Assembly (NCBI GenBank): GCA_026545225.1
Contig: CM048845.1
Location: 54,412,033-54,476,032, forward strand
Direction: 5' to 3'
DNA from: Cornus controversa
Taxonomy: Eukaryota; Streptophyta; Magnoliopsida; Cornales; Cornaceae
Length of the DNA: 64,000 nt
Shown here: one piece after another, positions 47,601 to 58,764 of the stretch
Layout: each line of letters starts with the position of its first letter
Numbering within the stretch: position 1 is the first letter of the stretch
The notes under the pieces: model-generated
What the model was told of the DNA's origin: nothing
The model's database searches: none
Seen by the model: only the letters and a program-made list of their open reading frames with translations
Made by a program: the position numbers and the translations under genes

Positions 47601-50600
47601 TTGATGATCTCTACGGATTGTCTAGCTGTATTGTTGGAAAGGAGAATATTCGGCTGAGATATTGCTGATCTCTAGGGATTGCCTAGTTGTATTTTATGTT
47701 TAAATATAGGCCTAGTCAACTCTGTAAATAAGGAAAATTCGTTGTATAGTTATTCTGTTCCTTTTTTAGTGCCTTGTATAGCCTATAAGTAGTGTACGTG
47801 TATATCATTCTCAGTATCAATGAAATACTATTTTACTTAAACAATTCTATCCTAATTCCTTGTTGTTTAGAAATTAAATGCCTTCAATGATTCGTTATCA
47901 TCAAAATGTCTCATATACCCTTGGTTCGAAACCTTAAGTCTATATTTTGGGTCATATATCACTACGATGTTCTATTGCAACATATTTTAAATAAAATTTG
48001 TTCATGTGTTGTATGGCTTGTGTCCTAATTTGTAGGATTGGTGAAGGAAATGTTAAAATAGATATCATATTGTTAACTTGTTATCTCAATGCGTATATTA
48101 GCTTTTATTCAACCAAACATAAATAGTTTAATCTTCTTCCATTGTATAATGTTGCTCATTGTGCTATTTTGAATTTTGCAGTGGAATAATGTGACTAATA
48201 CTGTTTGGTGGCAAGACTTTCCTCGCACAAGTGTACCTGATTATATCTCTCTTTTTACGCAATCATCTGTTGGGGAAGTAAATCAAGATTCGAAATCTGA
48301 TTTTGCTGCTCAGCTGGCTGGATTTGTGGCATCTCTTGTGATTGATGTACCTAGTCAGGCCCATTGGATCACAGAGTTAACTAACTATGATTTTAAAGGG
48401 GCTACTGGACACTTGGTTGCTTCAATACCTGGAATTCATTCTCGTAGAGCTCCTTCTATATCAGAAAGCATGCACTTCTTATATGTGAGTTCATTCTTCA
48501 CTCTGCATATGCTTCTTGTAGATTCTTTTTAATGATGAGGAGATGAATATATTACATGTAATGTGGTAGAAATCTTAGATGGACTAGATTAGGTGGAGGT
48601 CGATGCTGACTCATCACAGAGAGACAGAGAGAGAGAGTCATCAAAGACGCCTAGAGATCAGTGCTTTACCAGTGGTTTGTTTTGGGCTAGACAAGATTAT
48701 GCATTCTTAGGTTCTGAAATATGCCACGTCCCTACCATAAAAAAAAAAAAATATGCCACATGTCTTAGGTCATGGTATTGCACCAAGCTGTAAAGGGTCC
48801 ATTGAGTCCTGATCTTAACACAGATAGTGCATGGGGCGCACTAGGTTACCATTGATCCTCATGTGAGGCTTATCTATATAGAAGTCCTCACAATAGTTTT
48901 CAGATATGTCTATAAAGAAGGCAGCGAGGCTTATTTGTAGAGCGGAAGTTCTAGCAAGTCTTTGGAGATGCCTATAGAAAACACAGTGAGAATTATCAGT
49001 AGAAAACATATCTTAGGAAAACTTATGCCAACATCGAGTCTTTTTTATAAAGAAGTGAAACAGCCACGAATATTTCTTACCAATACTTATGCAGTTGTGC
49101 TGTCATGTAAAATGTGCCACGTGGTTTTGGTGAAACAGCCATGAAGGCTGCCAACTTGGTACCACGTGGTGAGATGAGGCCTGCCAAATTAGAGGATATG
49201 TGTAATATTCAGGTACATACACTTGTTGAGTTGAAAAGCTGATTTTCAACACTCAAAGCAGTCTTGTAGTGTCTTCATTTTGTTCTGTTACCATTTTATT
49301 GGATTTGGAATTTCCTAGATGTACTGTTTTTCCTCTATGAATGTGCTATGTTGAGAGAGATTCTCTTAGTCCTTTTGTTGGTGGCATCATATATGGAGAA
49401 TGGCATTCTCCTTGTGGGAGAAATAGACACTTATCTTGATGGTTTCAAGGCCATTTTTTCCCTTTTAAGCTGAAGTAGTGTTTTGACTTGAGTCAACTCG
49501 AGTTGGGGTCTGGTTTTTCTTTTTTTCCTCTATGAATGTGCTATGTTGAGAGAGATTCTCTCAGTCCTTTTGTTGGTGGCATCATATGGAGAATGGCATT
49601 CTCCTTGGGGGAGAAATAGACACTTATTTTGATGGTTTTTTACCCTCTTAAGCTGAAGTAGTGTTTTGACTTCAGTCAACTCAAGTTGGAGTCTGGTTTT
49701 TCTTTTTTTCTTTTTGTCCCCCGACTCCCCCCTGACAGGGGTCGCTTGATGTTGTGGGAAAAATCCTTGGCCAATAGTTTGGTCAGTTTTTATTATCTTC
49801 TAGCTTGTTTGTCTTTGGCTTGGAGGGATGCTGTGTTCTTTTTTGCTTGTATCCTTTTTCTTTTTCTAATTTATTTATTTTTTATTATGAGAGGACTCAT
49901 TACAATGAGTTCTTTCTATAAAAAATTGGTAGTTCAGTTGGTTAATATTATATAATTTATATCCCAGCTTCCTTGTCTTTTGACTTGGATAGATACATGC
50001 ATTATTCTCAATTGGTTGTATTCTTTGTTTTTCTTAATAATTTTTTTTCTTATGAAAATAATGATGGGAAGGACTCACTACAATGAGTTCTTTCCATGAA
50101 AAATAGGTTTCTACTAAAAAAGATGCCTTAAATTGCATTATTTTGCTCTGGTGATAGGGTAATCAGTCTGAATCACAGTCATTTGGTGTGAAAATCCTCG
50201 GCTCTGTTGAAGCATCTGTAGTTGGTTTAAGCCACCTGTTTCGCACTTCAGCGGTTTCAAATGGTGCACAGGTAAAGAAGCTGGCTGCTCTCCTTGGAAA
50301 GTGTCGTGAGAATGTGTATGGGATGACACAGATTGTTTTAAGAAGAAATACAACTATACCAGCTGATGTGAACGCTGTGAGCGTTCTTGTTTTTGATGCG
50401 GAAGAGTTTTCTGAGGGAGGTATATTTATCACTGCTTAATATTCATAAACTCACATTTCTTTGAGTTCTTTGTTGCCCTTAAATTTTTATTTCTAATGTT
50501 AGAAATCTGAAAATAAGTTTACCAAGGGAACCTGATTGTGTAATCATTAACCAGGAAAAATTCCTAGTTTGTATGTACGGAGGTTGTAGAACATACTAAA

Positions 50601-53600
50601 ATATCTACTGTGGTTTTTTTTTTTGGTCTAGTAGATGATATATCCATTGCAAATAATTTAGGCATTGAGACCTTGTAACAAGTGTCAACTATATCAAAGG
50701 ATGAGATAATCTATGCACTAAATAGTGAGTAGAATTCATTTAACTTGATGATGAGGAGGTCAAAACAATTGGTTTATATGATTGCAAATGCAGATAGCAA
50801 ATGAGACTTATCAAAAAAAAAAAATTTGTAGATAGCAAAATGAGCCCCTTTCTTGCAACCAATTCCTCTCCCCCCCCCCAAAAAAAAAAAAAAAATAATA
50901 ATAAATATTGCAGTTATAACAAGCATGAAGGAAACTATACAAGTTGGACAAAGGGAAGACAAAATAATGCTAAAATTATGAAGCCAACTAATGGCAATGC
51001 TTATACTGATTCTTTTGGAAGACCACCCTTAACCATACTAGTTTATGTTAAAGACTTGTAGGAGTATTATTGTCTAGATGATGATTGGGTAATCCAAAAA
51101 CTAATATGAAGGTGAGTTTTCTTACAATGGAAGGGACTACCGCAGATCGAGAGGAGAAAAGTTGTTGGAAAGGTGGGAGAAGTAAATTAATCGTGAGGTT
51201 GGTGATATTCTCTTTTTTATTCTCTCAAGAATTTTGTATGTCTCATTGTGGCTTGATTCAAAAGTCAAAATGGGGCAAATTTGCTTTAATCCCTCCAATC
51301 TGAATAATTTTGTTGGGTGGGAGACTGGGGGAAGCTGCCCTTTCCCCGGATTATGTATCTTATCATGCGAAAATTGGTTGGATATTTTATGACCCCATTT
51401 AATTCTATAAAATGTTATATTAAAGCACCTCTCAAATGTTAGATTTGTTTTGAAGAGAATAATAATAGAAGTACTTTACTGTCCACACTCCATTGAAGTG
51501 CTTGCCTATAGCTTGTCTTGCCAAGATCAAGGTTTTTTTTTTTTTCCAGATAGAGTGCTTGCCTGAATAATAGTCCTTTTCTTGATGCATATGAGGCAGC
51601 ATCATGTAGCCTTTCCTTGCAATGGGGCTTCTGATGTTGTTTTTTTGAATTTTAAGATCCATTGCTTCGCACATAGTGATCTTTTGTTTCCTTTGTATGT
51701 GCATTGTTTTTAGCTAGGACTTTTTATGCTGTGACTTCAGTAACTGATTGTTTTGCTTTACTCTTTTTGCTAGATTGCATTCAACTTGGGTTTCTGCCAA
51801 AAAATGTTGCGAAATGGGTTGCTCCATTGTGGGATGTTGGTTTGTTCAGATTCTCTGGATATATATATCCAAAAGAAGCCCTTGCAACTGCTTTAGAAGG
51901 AAGTAACAACAAAGTGCAACTGATACTTTATGTGTCAAAGGCATGCTGTTTAGACCATTTATTGGATTGGTTTCTAATGAAGCACATCTAGCAGTTATAT
52001 ACTAAATCGTACATGTTCATGCAAAATTTATTAAAGCTGTGGTTTTGGTTTTTGCAGGGGCGTTGCTTTTCAGATATATCAAAAATAATGCAACCTGAAC
52101 ATGTTTCAGCAATATGCTCACTTGTTGCATCAATTCAGAGGTGCACAGGCCTCTGGCGACTTCAAGAGGTAATAGTAATTTTATGGGTTAACTGTTTTTC
52201 ATTGTGTATACCTTATACATGGTTGTAAATTGCTTTTTCAAGACACAATCTTGTTTTTTTTTTTTTCCCGAAAGTTCTTTATGGTCATTATGGCAGTTAT
52301 TTTTTTTATGCATCCACACCTTGAGTGGTGAAATTGGAGACATTTTCAAGTTCTGATGCAACATTCTGTTTTTGAATGTTTTGCATTTATATATTTTTTT
52401 TATGCAACTAGTGGAAGCATGCCATTTATAGCAAATAATTCTATGAGCTGTTAATAAGAATGTGAATAATGTGTTGTCGTAAAATTTGGTTATAAAAGAT
52501 TGTGCTTATGATCTTGTCATATGAAGCACCGATACGGATACGATATATAGATACGACAAGGATACGGTGATATAGCAAATCTCCAAAAAATAGGATACGG
52601 GTATGGCAAGATATGACAATAAAATAAATATATATAATTTTTTTATATATAAAAATAAATTTTTGGTTAGCTATCCATAACATTGTGAATGTAAATGAAA
52701 TCGCCAATGTGTTTGAAATTTAGATAAAACACAAAGATAGAGTCAGAAAAACCCTAACCCTAGAACTTGAATGACCCAAATGAATACATCCCTGGTAGAC
52801 ACCAGATATCCATTTTTCCTCTTCTCCTTCTCTCTCTCTCTGCGTTGATGAGTGTCAATTAGTATCTATTTGAGCTTTTAAGTCCTTTTTGTTTTATTTT
52901 CTTTAAAACAATGAACATTTTTATTATTACAATAAGACCCCCGTTTTTATAAAAATGAAATTTACAAATTTGCCCAGCTGTATCCTAGAAGTATCCTACC
53001 GTATCCGATTTGATAAAAATATTTTAAAATTCTGGATACTTCCTAGCCATATCGGACATGTATCCAGCACGTATCTGTGTCCCATATGACCACGACGACC
53101 CTAGGAAAGTATCAGTGTTTCCTAGGTTCTGTCTAGTTAGAAGCAAGTGCTTTAATCCTGCCAATCAGAGATGAACTGTGTTTCTCATATTTTATCCTTA
53201 ACAACAGTGGTTTCCCTTGTGGTTTTATTTTCTTTTTTGTTTTTAAGAATGTTTTTTCAAGGGGTATGTAAGGAAAATATACTTTGTTTCCTTTGTTTTT
53301 CTAAAAAAAAAGAGATAGTAAAGAAATTATGTGCTGTGAATTTACTTGGACACCCAGGACTGCCTTAATGTTGTCCACTATTTGGACACCATAAATTTTT
53401 TCCCTTGATAGGTAAAATAAAAGGATTAAAGGTTACAAAAGAACTGGAATCTGGATCTGGTTGGAACAAACTATTAAAGCTATCCATGCAGTTTGCAACA
53501 TTAATGTTTGACTTTTATTCCTGTTTCAGAAGCTTCTCACATTCATTTTATTTCTTTTGTTTTTCATAAGGTTTTGGGTCAATACAAATGGCCTGAATAT

Positions 53601-54629
53601 TTGGAAACTGATTTCATTTATGGTGAGTCAGTTTTAATTATTTTTTTAATTAGTAGACAAATTACTCTGGCATTTGAAATGTATTATTTTTAACTTTGTG
53701 TTTGGTAAATGTTCTATTCTTAAGGTTCATCCTCAATTGGATCGGTCAATGCACGATTCTTAGCTGCTTTCTCAGCAGCTGCTGGAAAGAAATCATTGCG
53801 ATTCTCCGAGTCTGAGGAATCTGATCCAGAGGTAATAAAATCTCAAGGAATTTGATTTGTGTGATATGTATCAAAGTTTGACATTATGTTCATACTTGGA
53901 TTGAGTACTTTACTGTTGGTCTTTGCAGTGGGGTTGCTGGAGTGCAAGTCAAGAATCAAGGCATCCATCTATTAGAATCATTTTCCCTACTATAGACAGA
54001 GTGAAAAATGCAATTTGTGGAATCTTGGCATCTAAATACATTCTCTGTTTCTCACAGGTATGTTATCTTTTAATGGTATTAAGCTTTTGGCAAAGTTAAG
54101 TTTGGACTGGTGTGAATCAGAATATGAGCTGCTGGTACGATGAGTGCCACTCCCTAGGGGTGGTTCTTTCAAGTTACCAAAATGGTTTGGGACCCAAGAG
54201 CTCTTTTTAAAATTACAATTAATTTAAACTTTAATGAGGTATGAGATATATAGACCTGTTTGGTTGAATTGCCAAATAAGCCAACCTAGATCTTCAAGCA
54301 AAATTTATGTCTTGTCCTTGTCAAATCCAGTTGATCAAATTATTCAACTAGTTGGGACTTTTATTTGTATTATGTCAGGCTTAAGTCTCTCCTAGTCCTA
54401 GCTATGAAAAGTATATAGGTGACCTTAGAGTGTAGGAATATACACATTACAATAAGTGCCTACTGCCTACTGCCTATTGCCTACTATAGGGAGAATATGC
54501 ACATTATCTGATCAGTAGCGTATTTAATGTGAAAATAATATTCATTTTTCTTTGCAATGAAACATATGATTGTTCAAGTCCTCCCCATCCCTTCTCTTTC
54601 ACACACACAAAAGAAAAGAAACATAAATA

Positions 54630-54661
<32 letters not shown>

Positions 54662-57001
54662 TTGGCTAATGGGTGTTATATAAAATTTCAGTAAGTAAAC
54701 AGATGCATACAGACAGATGAATTTAGTCTTGTCCCATAACCGATAATCTCTTTTCCTATTTGGAATTCATCTCCTTTGAACATGTTGTAATTGACTTTAG
54801 GTTCTTGTTTTACAGAAAACATGGCAAAGGTTGAGAAACATAGACATACTTCATGATTCAATTCCCTACCCCATTGAGAGAGTTGGGCATCCAATGCATA
54901 TCAAGGTAAAAAGTTATCCATCTTATTGGGAGTTCAATTCTTCTTTTTCTTTTTCCAAGAAGTTAATTTCTTCAGGGATCTTTTCTATCCAAGCTGACTG
55001 CATCCTTTAATTTCTCCTGATTTGTGCCATATCTGGTACCTAAGAAGCACGGAAACTGATACGGGACATGGATATGACACAACATGGACACGGTGACAAC
55101 AAATCCTAAAAAATTAGGACATGACACGGCAGGGCACAGCGAATAATATATATATTTATATATACATGATGTTGTACTTTAAGAAATTAAGAGTAATATT
55201 ACTTTTTATCAACCTAACAATGAAAAAATTTGTGTTTTGCTGGAAAAAAGAAAGAAAGATAGAAAGAGGGTTAAGAAAGAGAAGAAACAAAGAGGATTAG
55301 GGTTTTGTTAGAAAAAGAATTAGGGATGATTTTATGTGAATTTGCAAGAAGTCTCAATGCAACATTTGCTTCTCTAGTTCCAAAGGAAGTCACCTTTTCT
55401 TCTACTTCCTTCAATTTATTTATTTATTTTTGGTAGGGGGTTGGTGAAGACACACCTGACATACAATTTTAGTAGGTGGTATTGACTCAAGGATAAGTGA
55501 TATTCATGGTGTAATATGAAAGCTCAACTTCAGAAAGGGCTACGATCATGTTAGGTGATGCTTTCTCATTGATATCTTCAAAGAGCAGGGTTTGTGCCTA
55601 AGTGGAAAAGATGAACCTAAGTTGTAACTCATTAGCTTCTGTTTAGTGCTGATTAAATGATTGTTCAACTGGTTTCTTCAAAAGCTCAAAAAGGTCAAGC
55701 CACATGACCTGCTAGCTCCTTCATGCTAATCCTAGTGACAAAATAATTTGGCAGGTTGACTGCTAAATGCGGTCTCTGGCTTTACATTAAAAAGTTGCTA
55801 AAAGTTGGAGGAGCGGGCTTAGTCAGATTAATTTAGAATGTTATGAAGTCATGTTTAATGATTTTGAAGTTTAGATAGCCTTGCTATGTATTTAGTACCA
55901 CGCTTCAATGCCATGTCATCATGAAACAATATTGTCAAGATCAGATTTCAAATATCATGAAACAATCAATGGAAGATTTTATAAAATTGGAAATCTTTCT
56001 TAATCACCTAGTGTACCAGACTAGGAAGCACAGACACGCCTGAAAGGTCAAGTGCTAGGTTCTTCACTCTTTGTTTTCCACCAGTACCATTGTCACCATT
56101 CTTCAATGTGGTCCTTTCCCCCATCTTTTTACTTCACCAGGACCACCACTAAATTAGATTCTGAAGAGATCTTCATCATATACTAAGATCCTGAATGGGG
56201 ATTTAACGGAACATGAACAATCTTGATCATCAAGGATCAACATATCATGTAGCTGTCGACCTATATCGCCATGTACTATGCAAGTGCGAAAAGACTCTCC
56301 TCTCTAAATTGTACCTTTTGTACAGTTAGATTGTGGCAAGCAGTCTGACTCTAGATTCTTCTTGAGCTCTACATGTAGTTATTTCATATAAGCTTCATGA
56401 TTCATATATCTTATGCTTTAAGAAATTGCCTGTTAACCGAAAATGAGAGAATGTGTGGTGTACGCAGGTGGCGCGAAGACGATTTCAGTCCAAGACAGAT
56501 AAATCTTCATTTGGATGGGTCTATTGTGGGTCGCATAATTTTAGTGCAGCTGCTTGGGGACGTCCAATTTCCAATTCACCTGTGACAAAAGCCAATGGAG
56601 CTATGAAACCAAATTCTGTTTTGGGATCAAGGCTTCACATCTGCAACTATGAACTTGGTATAATTTTTGTAGTTCCCCCATCAAATATGAAGGATAGCGC
56701 CAACCAGAGTAGAAACTTGGATGAAATTATTTTGCCATTTGTTGTACCTGCTCCAAAATATAAGAGCACAGACAGGGCAGCAACTGCACAGGCCATGAGG
56801 GAGGCACTGGCTGAACTTACTGAACAAGAAAGAGAAAATTTTGTGGAAGCATCAATTGCAGGAGAATTGATGGAAGAGGAGATCCCTGATGAAGAAGATG
56901 AAGTATTAGAGGCAGCTGATTACATAACAGAGGAAAAGGAAGATGAGAAGGCTTATGCTGAGACATTATGGAGCCAAGTTGATTCTTATGAGAGCTGTTA
57001 G
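37147..57001 (+). CDS. FHA domain + tyrosyl-DNA phosphodiesterase-like protein
   Basis: Probable nuclear protein with an N-terminal phosphothreonine-binding FHA domain (about 60-165: G71-R72, SNRH 87-90, N129-G130) and a C-terminal TDP1-like phospholipase-D-fold domain. Both catalytic HxK...N motifs are intact: H496/K498/N516 ([15 protein letters not shown]) and H926/K928/N952 ([16 protein letters not shown]). TDP1-type enzymes clear protein adducts from DNA 3' ends; the substrate here is inferred. Exons: 37147-38429, 38804-38938, 39130-39274, 48182-48484, 50158-50419, 51774-51940, 52058-52168, 53571-53622, 53725-53831, 53929-54057, 54816-54905, 56468-57001; 1105 aa, stop TAG. The tail is acidic ([16 protein letters not shown]). 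The architecture matches Arabidopsis At5g07400 as I recall it. Intron 3 (8.9 kb, transposon-filled) falls just after the first catalytic motif, and intron 6 appears to use a GC donor. The start is the first ATG of the open exon, after a purine-rich leader. Confidence 0.9.
40021..40219 (+). pseudogene. Orphan exon-like ORF in intron 3, unrecognised
   Basis: An open stretch bounded by a plausible acceptor (TTCCCTGTAG) and donor (AGG/GTGAGT) reads protein-like in one frame: [20 protein letters not shown], then [15 protein letters not shown] and [16 protein letters not shown]. Composition and splice signals suggest an exon copied from another gene. It does not belong to the host gene: exon 3 joins exon 4 in phase without it, and the FHA/phosphodiesterase family has no such segment that I know. 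I do not recognise its source. Confidence 0.4.
40540..42770. mobile_element. LTR-like repetitive block in intron 3
   Basis: It starts near TTGACCCAAGAGGGGAGGTG, a phrase found at the edge of large copia LTRs in plants, probably in antisense here. Inside are degenerate repeats around AGACGTCTGGAA (about 41830-42030). No coding domain is seen. The MITE at 41275-41796 is nested in it. The classification is from memory of the motif and is tentative. Confidence 0.4.
41275..41796. mobile_element. hAT-like MITE, 522 bp (family of 58256-58764)
   Basis: Ends are CCTAAGAAGTACAGACAC on the left and, reversed, CCTAAGTAACACAAATACG on the right. The flanks 41268-41274 and 41797-41803 are both GTTGGAT. The interior shares GGACAC and CGTGTC phrases and an AT-rich core with the element at 58256-58764. 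No ORF of note. Confidence 0.7.
42774..43078 (+). repeat. Copia 5' LTR with an internal 63-bp tandem repeat
   Basis: The LTR starts TGTTGGAAAGGAGAATAT. Its first 63 bp are repeated at 42837. The shared 3' part carries GCCTATAAGTAGTGTACG, likely the promoter region, and ends CCTTGTTGTTTAGA. It is 305 bp long. Confidence 0.85.
43199..44040 (+). pseudogene. Copia gag remnant
   Basis: Starts ATGATGTCTGAAG. Recognisable pieces are LNGDNF, a run through [19 protein letters not shown], and [16 protein letters not shown] zinc knuckle of the C-x2-C-x4-H-x4-C type ([14 protein letters not shown], about 43885-43926) follows. In-frame stops lie at 43307, 43502 and 43523. At about 43690 the frame shifts, and part of the usual capsid region appears to be deleted before [16 protein letters not shown]. 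Confidence 0.8.
44041..47464 (+). pseudogene. Copia pol remnant (protease, integrase, RT, RNase H)
   Basis: Protease motif [13 protein letters not shown] (about 44131); integrase [15 protein letters not shown] and NGIAGRKNR (44729-45045); reverse transcriptase from CKWVFTVK to YVDDIILT (46056-46510); RNase H through [19 protein letters not shown] and the terminal [10 protein letters not shown] ending at 47464. Interruptions: TAA 44402, TGA 45212, TAG 45962, 46139, 46232 and 46244, TAA 46379. The catalytic Glu of integrase reads Gly, and the first catalytic Asp of reverse transcriptase reads Asn ([10 protein letters not shown]), so several activities are lost. The last 334 codons remain open. 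Confidence 0.9.
47472..47871 (+). repeat. Copia 3' LTR with a duplicated polypurine tract and pol end
   Basis: LTR starts (TGTTGGAAAGGAG) occur at 47472, 47569 and 47632. Between the first two, 97 bp include a second copy of the pol end (GGCTATGAAAGATATCTTC) and of GAGGGGGAG. The third start is the 63-bp internal repeat also present in the 5' LTR. The LTR is thus about 97 bp longer than its partner. Confidence 0.85.
49331..49715. repeat. ~195-bp tandem duplication in intron 4
   Basis: Units start TCCTCTATGAATGTGCTATG at 49331 and 49526, and both contain GTTGGTGGCATCATAT and AAGCTGAAGTAGTGTTTTGAC. They differ by a few substitutions and small deletions. A further, weaker pair around ACAATGAGTTCTTTC lies at about 49902 and 50080. 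Confidence 0.85.
52525..53082. mobile_element. Diverged member of the AGCACGGACAC MITE family, intron 7
   Basis: The left end AGCACCGATACGGATACG and, reversed, the right end GGACACAGATACG are similar. CATATGA flanks it at 52518-52524 and 53083-53089. The match to the 58256 element is weaker, and the flanking motif is partly palindromic, so the boundaries are provisional. Truncated ends of the same family occur at 55043 (CTAAGAAGCACGGAAAC) and near 56021. Confidence 0.5.
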
Positions 57002-57540
57002 ACTCCATGTCTGGAGCTTTTAAAGGCTTTGATTTGTGAGGGCAGAAATAAAAGGCTTATTAAATGGTGATTTGATTTTAGATATTGAGATTTATGATGT
57101 CAGTATTCGGGAATGTACCAATGGATCTTTGCTGGGTTGGGTTTTGGTTGTATAAGGATTTGAGTAGATCTAGATTTCAGACTCAGTTCTTGATAGTATT
57201 ATTCTGTACCATTGCTATACGAAATAAGAGGTAGTCTGTATGATAGTACAAGAGAGAATAAAAGTGTACTCTATACCATTGTACTATAATAGTAACAGGA
57301 AAAAGAAGAATAAAAAAGGTGTTCTCTAGTTCCAGTACCAAGGTATGGGAGTTTAAAGATCGATGGATATCTTTTATGTCATCGGAGATCACCAAAAGAT
57401 GTTTGAGTTTCGGAACAGAACTGAGATGACCAAGGACAGTGGGACCTTCTCTCCATTCTGATGAGTCTGTCGTATATTCTAGCACATTCGATTCAGATTT
57501 TCATTAATTTCAGATCTTCAACATTTTAAACTGATGCTGC
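57002..57540. other. 3' UTR or downstream region of the FHA/phosphodiesterase gene
   Basis: Follows the TAG at 56999-57001. A 100-codon minus-strand frame (57183-57485) shows no motif I recognise. No gene is called. Confidence 0.45.
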
Positions 57541-57746
57541 AGGTGGTAAAGGAAGGCTCGGCTCTTGATGAATTGCTCTGGAGGTGTCCGAAGCAATCAT
57601 GGACCCTCGTATGCCAACAAGATTTGACAGAGAGTTACGGTATGCAGCCTCTTAGTAGAGCAGTCACCCTCATGTTCGAGGATCTCTCAAGTGATGCTCT
57701 TCTTTGTGGCAATTTCAGACCTGGTGACACTACTGTATCTGTGTAG
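57541..57746 (+). pseudogene. Clp/Hsp100 ATPase C-terminal exon fossil
   Basis: An open exon-like stretch preceded by GATGCTGCAG (acceptor-like) ends at TAG 57744-57746. It reads ESYGMQPLSRAVTLMFED and then LCGNFRPGDTTVSV, which follows the pattern YGxxPLxR...ED...GxFxPGDT at the end of the second AAA+ module in Clp/Hsp100 proteins. The normally conserved Arg in the GARPLRR sensor-2 motif is replaced (GMQPLSR). No other part of the ATPase is present nearby, so this is likely a captured or leftover fragment. Confidence 0.45.
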
Positions 57747-58247
57747 ATCATTCAGGAAACCCAGTTATCACTAACCAATCCACCAGAAACGTCTATTTAA
57801 TCTGATTCAGCATCCTTACAGGTCATTGACTATATCACTTCATGATGTAATTTTTTCCCCCAGGTGTATCTAAGTAAACATTTCAATGTAGTGTAGGTGT
57901 TTGATTCATTCATGCACAGACTACAGTGTGGGAATGGGTATCCTTTTTGCCATGTCGATCTTTTATTTGATTCAATACTGATTATAAGTGGCACTTATTG
58001 TTGCAAAGGAGAAACTTGCATCACAGTTGTTTCAAAAGAACTAAAACTTAGAATTTATTTGACATTATATTATGGCCAGGCCAGAGGCTTTACTTGTTTA
58101 GAAGTATGTGCATGTTGCGTTTCTTTGATCACACATCCACAAATGCCCACCACTCTCATACCACCTGGGCTAATGATATAGTGGTGAGCCCAAATAATGT
58201 TTGCCTGCTTGTAAAACTTGTTTCTGGTTTGGTTCATGAGCACGTCT
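57747..58247. other. Intergenic, nothing recognised
   Basis: No coding motif or repeat was identified in this stretch before the MITE. Confidence 0.5.
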
Positions 58248-58255
58248 CTCGTAAG

Positions 58256-58764
58256 CTAGGAAGCACGGACACTTCACCGAGTGTGCTGTATCTGTGTCGG
58301 ATACTCTTCAAACACGTGACGGACACTTCGTAGAAGTGGCTTGATTTTTTTTTTTTTTTAAACTTCCCGAACATTTCTTGGACACTCATTGGACACGTGT
58401 CAGACACTTTGTAATAGTAATGTATTCAAGTATTTTGAAAGAAATTTATATCCGACTGAGTTATGATGAACAATCTGAGTTAAATATATTTAGAGGACTA
58501 AAAAATGAACAAAAAATTGAAGCATCATAGCTAAATAAGTTTGATTTTTTAATTTATTTGTCTATTTGTGTTTATAAGTTTATTTGATTTTTAATTGCTT
58601 GATGATGAATAAAGTATTTTTTTAATGTAGTCCGTTTTTGTTGAATAATAAATATATATTATTATTTTATAATTGTATCATCGCCATGTTCGTGTCCTAT
58701 TTTTTTACAATTTTTCATATCGTCGTGTTTGTGTCGTACCCGTGTTCGTGTCCGTGCTTCTTAG
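58256..58764. mobile_element. hAT-like MITE, 509 bp, with a perfect 8-bp target-site duplication
   Basis: The left end CTAGGAAGCACGGACAC and, reversed, the right end CTAAGAAGCACGGACACG are near-perfect terminal inverted repeats. CTCGTAAG flanks it at 58248-58255 and 58765-58772. The interior holds repeated GGACAC/GTGTCC phrases and an AT-rich core without a transposase frame. An 8-bp duplication suggests hAT; the end sequence is not a classic hAT one, so the superfamily is inferred. Confidence 0.85.

Larger units (their letters stand above)
42774..47871 (+). mobile_element. Full-length, inactivated Ty1/copia retrotransposon in intron 3
   Basis: Structure in order: 5' LTR 42774-43078, primer binding site 43079-43090 (TGGTATAAGAGC), gag, protease, integrase, reverse transcriptase, RNase H, polypurine tract (GAGGGGGAG, 47463-47471), 3' LTR. 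The order with integrase before reverse transcriptase is that of copia. Flanks AATTC and AATTA are a weak 5-bp target-site match, and the LTRs end in TTTAGA rather than the usual CA, so the exact ends are uncertain. Many stop codons interrupt the coding part. It lies in sense with the host gene and inside its third intron. Confidence 0.9.

Noticed and set aside
56397-56585. + strand frame starting [10 protein letters not shown]
   Set aside because: It overlaps the last FHA/phosphodiesterase exon in a different frame; the HIK-VARRRF frame carries the conserved catalytic motif.
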